This document shows, piece by piece, positions 52,179 to 61,251 of a stretch of 64,000 bases of DNA. The notes beneath the pieces are model-generated. The model had not been told where the DNA came from and ran no database searches. It saw nothing but the letters and a program-made list of their open reading frames with translations. The first letter of the stretch is position 1. The number at the start of each line of letters is the position of its first letter. Position numbers and translations under genes: made by a program. The DNA is from an uncultured Porphyromonadaceae bacterium (lineage in GTDB: Bacteria; Bacteroidota; Bacteroidia; Bacteroidales; Muribaculaceae): contig CANRWW010000005.1 of the NCBI GenBank assembly GCA_947643665.1, forward strand, positions 1 to 64,000, read 5' to 3'.

Positions 52179-52240
52179 CATCGCCCGGTCGGGTGAGGGG
52201 ATGTTTTAAAGAAAATAAAAAGACTAACTGATAAATAATT

Positions 52241-53236
52241 ATGAGTGAAACGGTAAATATCCGCGAGCTTAATGACCTCGTGGCGAGCAAAAATGATTTT
52301 GTCAATCTCATCACGCGGGGCATGGATCAGACTATCGTGGGCCAGAAACATCTCGTGGAGTCGTTGCTGATTGCGTTGCTGTCAAACGGGCACGTTCTTC
52401 TTGAAGGTGTGCCAGGTCTTGCTAAAACATTGGCAATAAAAACGCTGTCTCAGCTTATTGATGCCAAGTACAGCCGTATACAGTTTACCCCCGACCTTCT
52501 CCCTGCCGATGTGCTCGGTACTATGGTATATAGCGTGAAATCGGAGCAATTCCAAGTGAAGAAGGGTCCGGTTTTCGCAAATTTTGTTCTTGCGGATGAG
52601 ATAAACCGTGCTCCTGCCAAAGTGCAGTCTGCCCTTCTTGAAGCCATGCAGGAGCGACAGGTAACAATCGGTGACCGCACTTTCCCGCTTGATGAACCGT
52701 TCCTTGTCATGGCAACCCAGAACCCTATTGAGCAGGAAGGTACTTATCCTCTTCCAGAAGCCCAGGTGGACCGTTTTCTTCTGAAAGTAGTGATCGGTTA
52801 CCCGACCCGTGAGGAGGAGAAACTCATTATCAGGCAGAATATCACAAACGAGAAGAAAAACATAATGCCTCTGCTTAAGCCTCAGGAGATACTTGAGGTG
52901 CAGAAAATCGTGGAAAAGATCTATATAGACGAAAAGATAGAAAGGTATATTGTAGATATCGTGTTTGCTACCCGTGTACCTGCTGAATATGGTCTTAAAG
53001 ATCTGGGAAGCATCATATCGTTCGGCGCTTCTCCACGTGCGTCCATCTCATTGGCTCGCGCAGCCCGTTCATATGCATTCCTGCATCAGCGCGGATATGT
53101 GATTCCTGAAGATGTGCGTGCTGTATGCCACGATGTTCTCCGTCATCGTATCGGTCTTACATATGAGGCCGAGGCTAACAATATCACTGCCGACGAGATT
53201 ATCTCAGAAATCCTTGATAAAGTAGAGGTGCCCTGA
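52241..53236 (+). CDS. moxR: MoxR-family AAA+ ATPase
   Basis: 331 aa. Walker A GVPGLAKT, Walker B LADEINRAPAKVQSALLEAM, sensor TQNPIEQEGTYPLPEAQVDRFL and an arginine-rich sensor-2 region SPRASISLARAARSYAF. MoxR ATPases are chaperone-like and work with VWA-domain proteins encoded beside them. First gene of the aerotolerance cluster, followed by DUF58 and batA-E. Cytoplasmic, likely hexameric at the membrane. Confidence 0.95.
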   Translation: MSETVNIRELNDLVASKNDFVNLITRGMDQTIVGQKHLVESLLIALLSNGHVLLEGVPGLAKTLAIKTLSQLIDAKYSRIQFTPDLLPADVLGTMVYSVKSEQFQVKKGPVFANFVLADEINRAPAKVQSALLEAMQERQVTIGDRTFPLDEPFLVMATQNPIEQEGTYPLPEAQVDRFLLKVVIGYPTREEEKLIIRQNITNEKKNIMPLLKPQEILEVQKIVEKIYIDEKIERYIVDIVFATRVPAEYGLKDLGSIISFGASPRASISLARAARSYAFLHQRGYVIPEDVRAVCHDVLRHRIGLTYEAEANNITADEIISEILDKVEVP

Positions 53237-53263
53237 CCTCCGGCACTATCAGCCATTGAGAAA

Positions 53264-53292
53264 GGCGGCGGTCGTCTGTGATGCCCGCCGCC
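53264..53292 (+). terminator. GC-rich hairpin between moxR and the DUF58 gene
   Basis: 8-bp stem GGCGGCGG (53264-53271) with CCGCCGCC (53285-53292), 13-nt loop, no T-run. Possible attenuator or mRNA processing/stability element inside the operon. Confidence 0.5.
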
Positions 53293-53334
53293 GTAACATA
53301 ACTAGATCGTGCCAAGTTTAATTTATAATAGCTG

Positions 53335-54204
53335 ATGGACGCAAACGAACTGCTTAAAAAAGTAAGACGCATAGAGATAAAAACCCGCGGATTGTCGCAG
53401 AATATATTCGCAGGCGAATATCATTCGGCTTTCAAAGGCCGCGGCATGACTTTCTCTGAAGTGCGCGAATATCAGTATGGCGATGACATACGCGACATAG
53501 ACTGGAATGTGACGGCAAGGCACAACCATCCGTATATAAAGGTTTATGAGGAAGAGCGGGAACTCACGGTAATGCTTTTGGTGGATGTGAGCGGTTCCCG
53601 GCTTTTTGGTGCCGTGGGTGAGGAAAAGCGTGAAATGATTGCGGAGATAGCAGCTACATTGGCATTTTCCGCTATACAGAATAATGATAAGATCGGTGTT
53701 ATTTTCTTTTCCGACAAGATTGAAAAATTCATTCCGCCCAAGAAAGGTAGAAAACATATACTGTTCATAATCCGTGAACTTATTGATTTCACTCCAGAGA
53801 GCAAGGGCACCGATATTGGTATGGTTCTGAAGTATTTTTCAGATGCGTTGAAAAAAAGGTGCACGACTTTCCTGATTTCAGACTTTATTGATGACAAGGA
53901 TTATTACAAGGCCCTATCTATCGCATCGAATAAGCATGATGTATATGGAATACAGGTATATGACAAGCGGGATTCTCAATTGCCTGATGTGGGTCTGATG
54001 CGTGTCTGCGATCTTGAGACCGGACGTGAACTTTGGGTGGATACATCCTCTAAAAAGGCGCGTAACGAATATGGGCGCTGGTGGTATGAACGCCAGCAGG
54101 TAATGAGTGATACATTGAAGCGATGCGGAGTCAACATAGCTTCAGTGGCCACTGACGAGGATTATGTGGCTGCTTTGATGGGCTTGTTCAAGCGTCGTGG
54201 ATAA
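53335..54204 (+). CDS. DUF58-domain protein of the MoxR-Bat cluster
   Basis: 289 aa, no membrane segment. The DUF58 core GRGMTFSEVREYQYGDDIRDIDWNVTARH is unmistakable; a degenerate VWA-like strand follows (VMLLVDVSGSRLFG, with DxSxS-like DVSGS). DUF58 proteins sit with MoxR in most bacteria and are thought to be its partners or clients. 98 nt after moxR and 46 nt before the BatD-like gene. Confidence 0.93.
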   Translation: MDANELLKKVRRIEIKTRGLSQNIFAGEYHSAFKGRGMTFSEVREYQYGDDIRDIDWNVTARHNHPYIKVYEEERELTVMLLVDVSGSRLFGAVGEEKREMIAEIAATLAFSAIQNNDKIGVIFFSDKIEKFIPPKKGRKHILFIIRELIDFTPESKGTDIGMVLKYFSDALKKRCTTFLISDFIDDKDYYKALSIASNKHDVYGIQVYDKRDSQLPDVGLMRVCDLETGRELWVDTSSKKARNEYGRWWYERQQVMSDTLKRCGVNIASVATDEDYVAALMGLFKRRG

Positions 54205-54250
54205 ACCGCTATCTGTTTTTGTTGGAATTGAATTCGGAAGATATTGATAT

Positions 54251-55264
54251 ATGAGTTTTTTCAAACCAGACATATGTGCATTTGCATTGGCTGTAGCATT
54301 AGGATGTAATGCGTTTACAGGCCATTGCGCCCCCCGGCCCTCGGTCACAGCTGCCATAGATTCGAGTCAGATAACCATGGGTTACCGTACCGCCATCAAG
54401 GTTGATGTTGTTGACAGTGCAGGTTCTCCATCACAGCTCGTAGTTGATAAAGCTGTCTTTCCTCAGGAGGTAGAGATCGTGGACTGGGTTTATGGCGACA
54501 CTACGGATCTTGGAAATGGGATGGTTGAGATGAAACGGGCGCTTGTGGTGCAACCGTTTGACTCGGGTGTATATACCATCCCTCCTTTTTTGCTGGTTAA
54601 TGGTCCGGATACAGTCCGTTCGAAGGCTTTGACATTGAAGGTGAATCCTGTGGATGTAAGTTCCATGTCTGATATCAACCCCCTGGCTCCCACTGCCAGT
54701 TTCCATAGCAAATGGTATGACTGGATGCCTGACTGGATCACGGAATATTGGGTATGGTACCTTATCGGCCTGTTGATCATTGCTGGAGGCATATGCGGTT
54801 ATCTGATATTTACAAAGAAAATGACAGTGGCGATTCTGCCTCAGAAGAAACGCCTGCCGCCGGATCAGATAGCATTCTCCCGTTTGAATGAATTGAAGGA
54901 AGCCCAACTATGGGAGAAAGGTCAGGAGAAAGAGTATTATACCCGCCTGATAGATATTTTGAGAGAATACCTTCAGGAGCGTTTCGGTATCAATGCCATG
55001 GAGATGACTTCTTCGCAGATCCTTAAGGCACTGCGCTCAAATGAAGAGACCCGTATGCCTAAAAAATATATGGAGCGGGTAGTGGAGATCGCAGATTATG
55101 TGAAATTCGCGAAAGTGCGGCCGATGCCGGATGACAATGTGCGTTCATGGCAGGATGCTCTCCAGTTTGTGGAAGATACAAAACCTGTGCAGGAGCCGGA
55201 ACCGGCCGATGTCCAGGAGGCTCAGGCCGAGTTGGAATCTTTAAAAGGAAAGGATAAGAGATGA
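54251..55264 (+). CDS. BatD-like membrane protein preceding batA
   Basis: 337 aa. N-terminal signal-like segment (ICAFALAVALGCNAF), a beta-rich extracytoplasmic domain of about 130 residues (VDVVDSAGSPSQLVVDKAVF, PFDSGVYTIPPFLLV), one membrane helix at about 169-190 (WVWYLIGLLIIAGGICGYLI), and a cytoplasmic helical tail (EYYTRLIDILREYLQERFGI, ADYVKFAKVRP). The shape, and the tail, resemble the end of BatD. Its stop overlaps batA (ATGA). Likely part of the Bat membrane complex; no symbol assigned. Confidence 0.75.
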   Translation: MSFFKPDICAFALAVALGCNAFTGHCAPRPSVTAAIDSSQITMGYRTAIKVDVVDSAGSPSQLVVDKAVFPQEVEIVDWVYGDTTDLGNGMVEMKRALVVQPFDSGVYTIPPFLLVNGPDTVRSKALTLKVNPVDVSSMSDINPLAPTASFHSKWYDWMPDWITEYWVWYLIGLLIIAGGICGYLIFTKKMTVAILPQKKRLPPDQIAFSRLNELKEAQLWEKGQEKEYYTRLIDILREYLQERFGINAMEMTSSQILKALRSNEETRMPKKYMERVVEIADYVKFAKVRPMPDDNVRSWQDALQFVEDTKPVQEPEPADVQEAQAELESLKGKDKR

Positions 55265-56250
55265 TTCATTTGGCACATCCCGGTATATTATGGTTGTTTC
55301 TGCTATATGTTCCCATGATCGCATGGTACATATGGAAACAGCGTACTGCACATGCCGCGCTTGAGGTATCTACAGTGCATCCGTTTGCGCGTCTCAAACG
55401 TCCGATGAAGCAGTATATGCAGCATCTGCAGTTTGTTTTAAGGCTACTGGCGATAGGGTGTCTTATTGTAGTCCTTGCACGCCCTCAGACACGCGATGCC
55501 TGGCAGAAATCCCGTACAGAAGGTACAGACATGGTTATTGCCCTTGACATATCGTCAAGTATGCTTGCCCGCGACTTTAAACCGGACCGGCTTGAGGCTG
55601 CAAAGAAAATTGCCGCGAAATTTATAAACGGACGTGAGAGTGACAATATGGGCCTTGTGGTGTTTGCCGGTGAGGCTTTTACCGGAGTTCCCATGACTAC
55701 AGACCGTGCCGCCCTTACAAATTATGTGACAGCACTGAGCCGTGAGATGCTTGAGGACGGTACTGCCATTGGTGACGGCCTTGCCACCTCCATAAACCGT
55801 ATAAAGGATGGCAAAGCAAAGAGCAAAAGTATAATTTTGCTCACCGACGGTTCTAACAATACCGGTATAGTAGCTCCTCTTACGGCAGCGGAAATTGCTC
55901 ATAAAATGGGGATCAAAGTATATACAATCGGTGTCGGGACAAACGGCACGGCACCTTATCCGCAGGTAAACATGTTCGGTCGTATAGAATATGTGCCTAC
56001 TCCTGTAGTCATAGATGAAGAAACCTTGAAACAGGTTGCTTCAATTACTGGCGGCAAATATTACCGTGCCACAAACAACAAGGTGTTGAGCGAGATTTTT
56101 GATGAGATTGACAAACTTGAAAAGACAGAACTTGATGTGCGCCATTTCTCTCATACTGAAGACAACTATCTTCCGTGGGCTCTCGCCGCACTTGGTATTT
56201 TCCTGCTGGAGCTTATACTCCGCCATACCTGGCTCCGTACAATTCCCTGA
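55261..56250 (+). CDS. batA: BatA, VWA-domain aerotolerance protein
   Basis: 329 aa. Two N-terminal membrane helices (about 8-25 and 58-75), then a von Willebrand A domain with an intact metal-ion-dependent adhesion site DISSS (Asp96, Ser98, Ser100), with TDG and GVGTNG motifs, and a C-terminal helix (ALAALGIFLLELIL). Found in the Bacteroides aerotolerance operon, where the membrane-bound Bat proteins are linked to survival of oxygen exposure; the mechanism is not known. Pairs with BatB. Confidence 0.93.
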   Translation: MIHLAHPGILWLFLLYVPMIAWYIWKQRTAHAALEVSTVHPFARLKRPMKQYMQHLQFVLRLLAIGCLIVVLARPQTRDAWQKSRTEGTDMVIALDISSSMLARDFKPDRLEAAKKIAAKFINGRESDNMGLVVFAGEAFTGVPMTTDRAALTNYVTALSREMLEDGTAIGDGLATSINRIKDGKAKSKSIILLTDGSNNTGIVAPLTAAEIAHKMGIKVYTIGVGTNGTAPYPQVNMFGRIEYVPTPVVIDEETLKQVASITGGKYYRATNNKVLSEIFDEIDKLEKTELDVRHFSHTEDNYLPWALAALGIFLLELILRHTWLRTIP

Positions 56251-56302
56251 CGGGAACCTGTCGGTGGCCTGATCTAAAAAACGGATAAAAAGAAACTGAA
56301 AA

Positions 56303-57343
56303 ATGACGTTTGCATATCCATATCTGCTTTATCTGCTGTTGCTTGTGCCGATTGTTTTCGGACTATGGTATTGGGCACGCATCGCCCGACGGGCAAAACT
56401 GCGCCGTTACGGCCAGTTGAAACATTTGCAGCATCTCATGCCTGAAGCATCCAAATATATGCCTGCAGTGAAGATCACTCTTGAGTTATTGGCTCTCGCA
56501 TCTTTGATTGTTGCTGTTGCCAGGCCTCGCGCGGGCGAGAAAGAGGAGGTGGAGAATACTTCAGGCATAGAGGTAATGATCGCTTTTGATGTGTCGCGTT
56601 CCATGCTTGCGTCGTCTACTGACGATCCGAACGGAGTGTCACGCCTGCAACGTGCCAAGTATATACTAAACAGGCTTATAGACAAACTTGACCATGACAA
56701 GGTCGGGTTGATCGTGTTTGCCGGTGAGGCATATACCCAGCTTCCGATCACGACTGATTTTCTTTCAGCACGCATGTATCTTGATGAGATTTCCACAGAT
56801 ATGGTGCCTACACAGGGCACTGCCATAGGTACGGCCATCAATATGTGCATCCATTCTTTTTCTCCGGATGAAGATATCAACAAGGCGATCATAGTCATAA
56901 CTGATGGAGAAAACCATGAAGGGGATGCGCTTGAAATGGCGAAATATGCGAAAGGCCTTGGAATAGAGGTTGATGTGATAGGTGTGGGATCGTTGAAAGG
57001 CGCGCCGATACCGCTTGACAGCAGCCGTGGGGAGTTCCTCAAAGACAATTCCGGGGCTCCTGTCACCACTTATCTTAACGAAGGCATGGCAAAGGAGATC
57101 GCGTCAGCCGGTGGAGGCGTCTATATCAGTGGCAGTGGCTCTAAAGCTGTAGACCAGTTGGTGGAAAGTCTTGACCAGATCAAGAAAAGCGATTTGCAAC
57201 ATGTGACATATAAGGCAAGTGCCGAACAATTTCCGGTTTTTGTATGGATGGCTGTGATATTGCTTGTGGTAGATGCATTTGTAATGCCTCGTAAGATCGG
57301 ATGGCTCAAACGGTTTACATTCTTCCATAGGTCGGAAAAGTAA
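56303..57343 (+). CDS. batB: BatB, VWA-domain aerotolerance protein
   Basis: 346 aa. Same plan as BatA: N-terminal helices (LLYLLLLVPIVFGLWYW and LELLALASLIVAVA), VWA domain with MIDAS DVSRS (Asp96, Ser98, Ser100), ITDGENH, and a C-terminal helix (FPVFVWMAVILLVVDAFVM). Paralogue of BatA, 52 nt downstream of it. Presumed inner-membrane partner of MoxR. Confidence 0.93.
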   Translation: MTFAYPYLLYLLLLVPIVFGLWYWARIARRAKLRRYGQLKHLQHLMPEASKYMPAVKITLELLALASLIVAVARPRAGEKEEVENTSGIEVMIAFDVSRSMLASSTDDPNGVSRLQRAKYILNRLIDKLDHDKVGLIVFAGEAYTQLPITTDFLSARMYLDEISTDMVPTQGTAIGTAINMCIHSFSPDEDINKAIIVITDGENHEGDALEMAKYAKGLGIEVDVIGVGSLKGAPIPLDSSRGEFLKDNSGAPVTTYLNEGMAKEIASAGGGVYISGSGSKAVDQLVESLDQIKKSDLQHVTYKASAEQFPVFVWMAVILLVVDAFVMPRKIGWLKRFTFFHRSEK

Positions 57344-57354
57344 AACAATAACCA

Positions 57355-57360
57355 AAGGAG
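57355..57360 (+). promoter_or_regulatory. Shine-Dalgarno site of batC
   Basis: AAGGAG three nt before ATG 57364, supporting that start. Confidence 0.5.
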
Positions 57361-57363
57361 ACA

Positions 57364-58215
57364 ATGAACAAGTTAATCAATATATTGCTTAATGTCGTGC
57401 TGTTATTTACCGCAGAGGGCATGGTGTGTTCATGCAGCGACGCTTCTGAAAAGGAGACCGCTCCTGTGGTTTCCACCAAACGTGAACGAAATTCAATAAA
57501 GGAAGGTAACGAACTTTATGAGCAGAAGCGGTATGCAGAAGCAGAAGTGGCATACAGGAAGGCTCTTGAAGAGAATCCAGACAATAATGTAGCGCAATTC
57601 AATCTGGCATCATCTTATCTTAAACAGCGTGGCGAGGATCTGTCAAACAAGGGCGATTCATTGGTGCGCACGGCAGATGCCATGCTTGCCCGCCTGGCTC
57701 AGTCACCCGAGATGGCAGAACCATCTTTTTATGACCGTGGCAATGTCGCTTATAAAGGTGAGGATTATGCATCGGCCATAGAGATGTATAAAAATGCACT
57801 ACGCAGGAATCCGGAAAATAACCAGGCTCGTGAGAATCTGCGTCTTGCCCAGTTGAAGAAGCAGGAACAGGACCAACAGAACCAGGATCAGAACCAGGAC
57901 CAAAATCAAGATCAAGACCAAAACAAGGACCAAAACAAGGATAAGGATCAGAATAAAGATCAGAATCAGGACCAGAACAATGATCAAAACAAGGATGAAC
58001 AGGAAAATCAGCAGGATAACCAAGACCAGCAGGATAACCAAGGCCAAAAAGACCGGGAGCAGAAGCAGCAGCAAGGTGGTCTTAGCGATGCAAGCGCCCA
58101 ACAGATCCTGAAAGCCATGGAGGATAAAGAAAACGGGACGCGCCAGAAAGTAGAGCTTATGAAGCAAAATGAGGAGAAGCGTGCAAACCGTCGCAATACG
58201 GCAAAACCCTGGTGA
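57364..58215 (+). CDS. batC: BatC, TPR aerotolerance protein with Q/N/D/K-rich repeat
   Basis: 283 aa. N-terminal signal, possibly lipoprotein (MVCSC). TPR units lie at about 40-75 (EGNELYEQKRYAEAEVAYRKAL) and 120-160 (DRGNVAYKGEDYASAIEMYKNAL). From about 165 to 240 the protein is a low-complexity run of Gln, Asn, Asp and Lys in dipeptide and tetrapeptide units (QDQN, KDQN). A charged tail ends RRNTAKPW. TPRs probably bind other Bat proteins; the repeat is likely a flexible spacer of variable length. Confidence 0.9.
   Translation: MNKLINILLNVVLLFTAEGMVCSCSDASEKETAPVVSTKRERNSIKEGNELYEQKRYAEAEVAYRKALEENPDNNVAQFNLASSYLKQRGEDLSNKGDSLVRTADAMLARLAQSPEMAEPSFYDRGNVAYKGEDYASAIEMYKNALRRNPENNQARENLRLAQLKKQEQDQQNQDQNQDQNQDQDQNKDQNKDKDQNKDQNQDQNNDQNKDEQENQQDNQDQQDNQGQKDREQKQQQGGLSDASAQQILKAMEDKENGTRQKVELMKQNEEKRANRRNTAKPW
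57868..58076 (+). repeat. Degenerate CAGGACCAA-type repeat in batC
   Basis: Short units such as GACCAAAACAAGGACCAA recur with small changes over about 200 nt and encode the Q/N/D/K tract of BatC. A likely site of slippage. Confidence 0.7.
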
Positions 58216-58308
58216 TTTGTCCTGCCGACAATAAACATAAAAATGGGGAGGCCTGATTCTCAGGCAGACATATAAAAAGTAATTTTGACTACTTACTTGA
58301 ATTGACAT

Positions 58309-60144
58309 ATGAAAAAGGTGTTATTGACATTGAGTGTGGTTATAGCCGCGGTGTCCGGGCTTTTTGCCCAGACATCGTTTCAGGTGATTCCGCCTCGCAA
58401 TGTTATTGCCGGTAATACATTTTATGTTACCTACCGTCTTACAAATGGAGACGGCAGTGGCATTGACGCGCCTGCAGTGGCTGGTTGCAAACTCCTTAGT
58501 CCCCGTCCTGGTGTGAGCACCATGCAATCTGTGGAGATTATAAATGGCAACCAGACATCAAGCACGACTGAAGACTACACATATACTTACCGTGCCGAGA
58601 AAGAGGGCACATATACAATTCCTGTGGCTTCCATCCAGTCAAACGGCAAGACCTACCAGACCAAGCAGTCACAGTTCAAGGTGTTGCCACCGGATCGGAA
58701 TGCATCACGCCAGCAATCCCAGGGTGGCGGTTTCGGTTATCCAGCCCCGACCATAGACAATCCTTCGAGCCAGGACAATGCCGCCATAGGAAAGAATGAT
58801 ATTTTCGTGCGTGTAATACTAAATAAAAGCCATGCGTATGAAGGGGAGGCGATAGAGTGCACGCTCAAATTGTATACCAAGTTTGAGCGTATAAATTCCT
58901 TTATGGTTACTTCTCCTCCTACATATGACGGTTTTCTTATTGAAGAGCTTGATACTCAGGCTTCTCTTAACGAGGTAGAGCATTACAACGGGCAGAATTA
59001 TATTACAGCAGTACTCAAAAAATGCATTATATATCCTCAGAAGTCAGGTAAACTTACCATAAATTCCGGTAAGTATGACCTGAGTGTGGTACAGCTGGAA
59101 CGTGTATCAAACGGGTTCTTTATCTCAGCACGTCCGGTAGAAAAGTCCGTACAGCTTCAGCCTTTCAGCCAGACAATAGATATATCTCCGCTTCCTCAGC
59201 CGGGTCCTGCAAGTTTCAGCGGTGCTGTCGGGCAATTCAAATTTGAAAGCCGTATGAGCTCTACCGAGCTTCGTACCGGTGAGGCTGCGTCTTTGGAGTA
59301 TATTATCACCGGTACCGGCAACATAAAATACCTCAAGGCTCCAAAACCAGTTATTCCCAATGAGTTTGAACAATATACACCCAAGACAGAGGAAAATAGC
59401 CGTGTGACCGGCACCACTATGACGGGCACCGTAACAGCGGAGTATACCATCGTGCCTCAAAGTGTGGGTGAATTCAGGATTCCAGCCCAGGAATTCATCT
59501 ATTTTGATCTGGCAAAGAAAGAGTATGTGACCCTTTCGGCTCCGGGATACACGTTAAAGGTTGCCAAAGGATCCGGCACTACTTCGTCTGTTGACCAGCG
59601 TGACATTGAGGCAAAGAATGTGGATATACTTCATATAAAGCTCGGAAACAAGGACTTGAGCCGTGATCATACCCCTTTGATCCGTTTCTGGTGGTACTGG
59701 AGCATTTTCGGGATGCTTTTGCTTATGATGATCGTTGCAACGTGGGCTTACAGCCGGCATATGAAGTTGGAGGCAGATGTGGTAGGACGCCGTACGTCAA
59801 TGGCCAATAAGGTTGCACGCAAGCGTCTTAAAGCTGCTGAAAAGTTTATGCATTCGCATAAGAGCGAGCAGTTCTATGAGGAGATGCTCAAGGCTATGTG
59901 GGGTTATCTTAGCGATAAGCTCAATATGCCGGCATCACAACTTACAAGGCAAAATATTGTGGACACTCTTTCACGTCGTGGAGTTTCGTCAGATGTCTCT
60001 GACAAGGTGATAAATATTCTGGATGATTGTGAAATGGCACGTTATACTCCCGATTCGTCATTGGATTCATCGGTAGAAGCGCTTTACAATGAAGCTACTG
60101 ATGTGATCAATGCTATGGAAAAGAGCCGGATCTCAAAAAAATAA
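58309..60144 (+). CDS. batD: BatD, oxygen-tolerance membrane protein
   Basis: 611 aa. Signal peptide (LLTLSVVIAAVSGLFAQ), long extracytoplasmic region with repeated Ig-like beta domains (FQVIPPRNVIAGNTFYVTYRL at the start, later IFVRVILNKSHAYEGEAIEC and AEYTIVPQSVGEFRIPA), one membrane helix near 463-483 (WSIFGMLLLMMIVATWAY), and a cytoplasmic helical tail. Matches the BatD (oxygen tolerance) family. batE follows after 5 nt. Confidence 0.92.
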   Translation: MKKVLLTLSVVIAAVSGLFAQTSFQVIPPRNVIAGNTFYVTYRLTNGDGSGIDAPAVAGCKLLSPRPGVSTMQSVEIINGNQTSSTTEDYTYTYRAEKEGTYTIPVASIQSNGKTYQTKQSQFKVLPPDRNASRQQSQGGGFGYPAPTIDNPSSQDNAAIGKNDIFVRVILNKSHAYEGEAIECTLKLYTKFERINSFMVTSPPTYDGFLIEELDTQASLNEVEHYNGQNYITAVLKKCIIYPQKSGKLTINSGKYDLSVVQLERVSNGFFISARPVEKSVQLQPFSQTIDISPLPQPGPASFSGAVGQFKFESRMSSTELRTGEAASLEYIITGTGNIKYLKAPKPVIPNEFEQYTPKTEENSRVTGTTMTGTVTAEYTIVPQSVGEFRIPAQEFIYFDLAKKEYVTLSAPGYTLKVAKGSGTTSSVDQRDIEAKNVDILHIKLGNKDLSRDHTPLIRFWWYWSIFGMLLLMMIVATWAYSRHMKLEADVVGRRTSMANKVARKRLKAAEKFMHSHKSEQFYEEMLKAMWGYLSDKLNMPASQLTRQNIVDTLSRRGVSSDVSDKVINILDDCEMARYTPDSSLDSSVEALYNEATDVINAMEKSRISKK

Positions 60145-60149
60145 AAGAC

Positions 60150-61004
60150 ATGATTAAAAAGTTTTTTTCAATAATAATTGTATCAGTTTTTCTGGCATGT
60201 ATGCCTGCATGTATGTTGGCACAGGGTACCGGCAACGACCATATTGAAAATGTGGATTCCGGTTCGTCTTTGCAGGTGTCCGGCATCTCTGGTGAGGCAC
60301 TTGCGGAGAAGGCGGATTCTGCTTATGCCGCAGATAATTTCGTGCTTGCCGAACAACTGTATATCTCGGCTATGGAAGCTGGGGGTACATCGGCGCCATT
60401 GTTTTACAATCTGGGCAATGCCTATTACCGTCAAGGAAATCTTGGTATGGCTCTTGTAAATTATGAGCGTGCATTGAAGATTGATCCGACCATGGAAGAT
60501 GCACGGATCAATCTGGAATTTGTAAAGACAAAAATAACAGACCGGCAGATTGACAGCGGGTCTATCATGACAACGCTTTGGGACAATATCGTATCTCTGT
60601 TCAAGGCCGATACATGGGCATGGATAGCAATTGTGCTTTTTGCAATTTTTCTGGCAGGCGCATGTACATATCTTTTCTCCTCCGTGGTCATGGTGAAAAA
60701 AGCGAGTTTCTTCGGTGGGATAGTCGTATTCTTTCTTTGTGCCGGAGCCGTGATTATTTCTTTTGCAGCAGCAAACCGTGTTGACAGTAATAAATTTGCC
60801 ATAATCCTTTCCCCATCCGCGCAACTTTCCACGTCTCCCCGTGAGGCCAGGACCCAGGCAGAGGAGGCATTTCTTCTGCATGAGGGGACAAAGGTTGAGA
60901 TTGTGGATTCTATCGGCGGAACAGCTGAAGGAGCCTGGTATGAGGTAAAAGTCGGGCATGGAGAGCGGGCATGGATAAAGGCCACTGACGTAGAACGCAT
61001 ATGA
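60150..61004 (+). CDS. batE: BatE, TPR and SH3-like aerotolerance protein
   Basis: 284 aa. Signal peptide (IIIVSVFLACMPACMLAQ), TPRs at about 50-135 (LFYNLGNAYYRQGNLGMAL), two membrane helices (about 155-175 and 188-207), and a C-terminal bacterial SH3-like domain (HEGTKVEIVDSIGG, WYEVKVGHGERAWIKATDV). BatE closes the operon; it likely assembles with BatA-D at the inner membrane. Confidence 0.92.
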   Translation: MIKKFFSIIIVSVFLACMPACMLAQGTGNDHIENVDSGSSLQVSGISGEALAEKADSAYAADNFVLAEQLYISAMEAGGTSAPLFYNLGNAYYRQGNLGMALVNYERALKIDPTMEDARINLEFVKTKITDRQIDSGSIMTTLWDNIVSLFKADTWAWIAIVLFAIFLAGACTYLFSSVVMVKKASFFGGIVVFFLCAGAVIISFAAANRVDSNKFAIILSPSAQLSTSPREARTQAEEAFLLHEGTKVEIVDSIGGTAEGAWYEVKVGHGERAWIKATDVERI

Positions 61005-61117
61005 GGCAAATTTGGTAAAACCAAGAAAATTTACTGCAGGTATTCCCATAATTGTTTGATTGCGTAACCATTAACGGGGTGACCGTTGAAAGTATGTTAT
61101 AGAACATGCTGAATTGA

Positions 61118-61149
61118 TTTGGAAAAGAGAAATATGTTATTTAAATTTG
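61118..61149 (+). promoter_or_regulatory. Bacteroidetes-type promoter of the small HTH-like gene
   Basis: TTTG ending at 61121, a 20-nt spacer and TAAATTTG at 61142-61149. Leader of about 95 nt with possible pairing TCCACG (61153-61158) with CGTGGA (61203-61208) and CAAGCA (61159-61164) with TGCTTG (61179-61184). Confidence 0.75.
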
Positions 61150-61251
61150 AACTCCACGCAAGCAATCCTGAGTATTCGTGCTTGGTTTAATGAAACTGCA
61201 ATCGTGGATTAGCATTTATAAAAACTATTAACCCTCCAAAAATAAAAGAAC

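Noticed and set aside
60183..61049. 288-codon frame antisense to batE
   Set aside because: Cys/His/Arg-rich product typical of a reversed coding strand; batE is clear on the plus strand.
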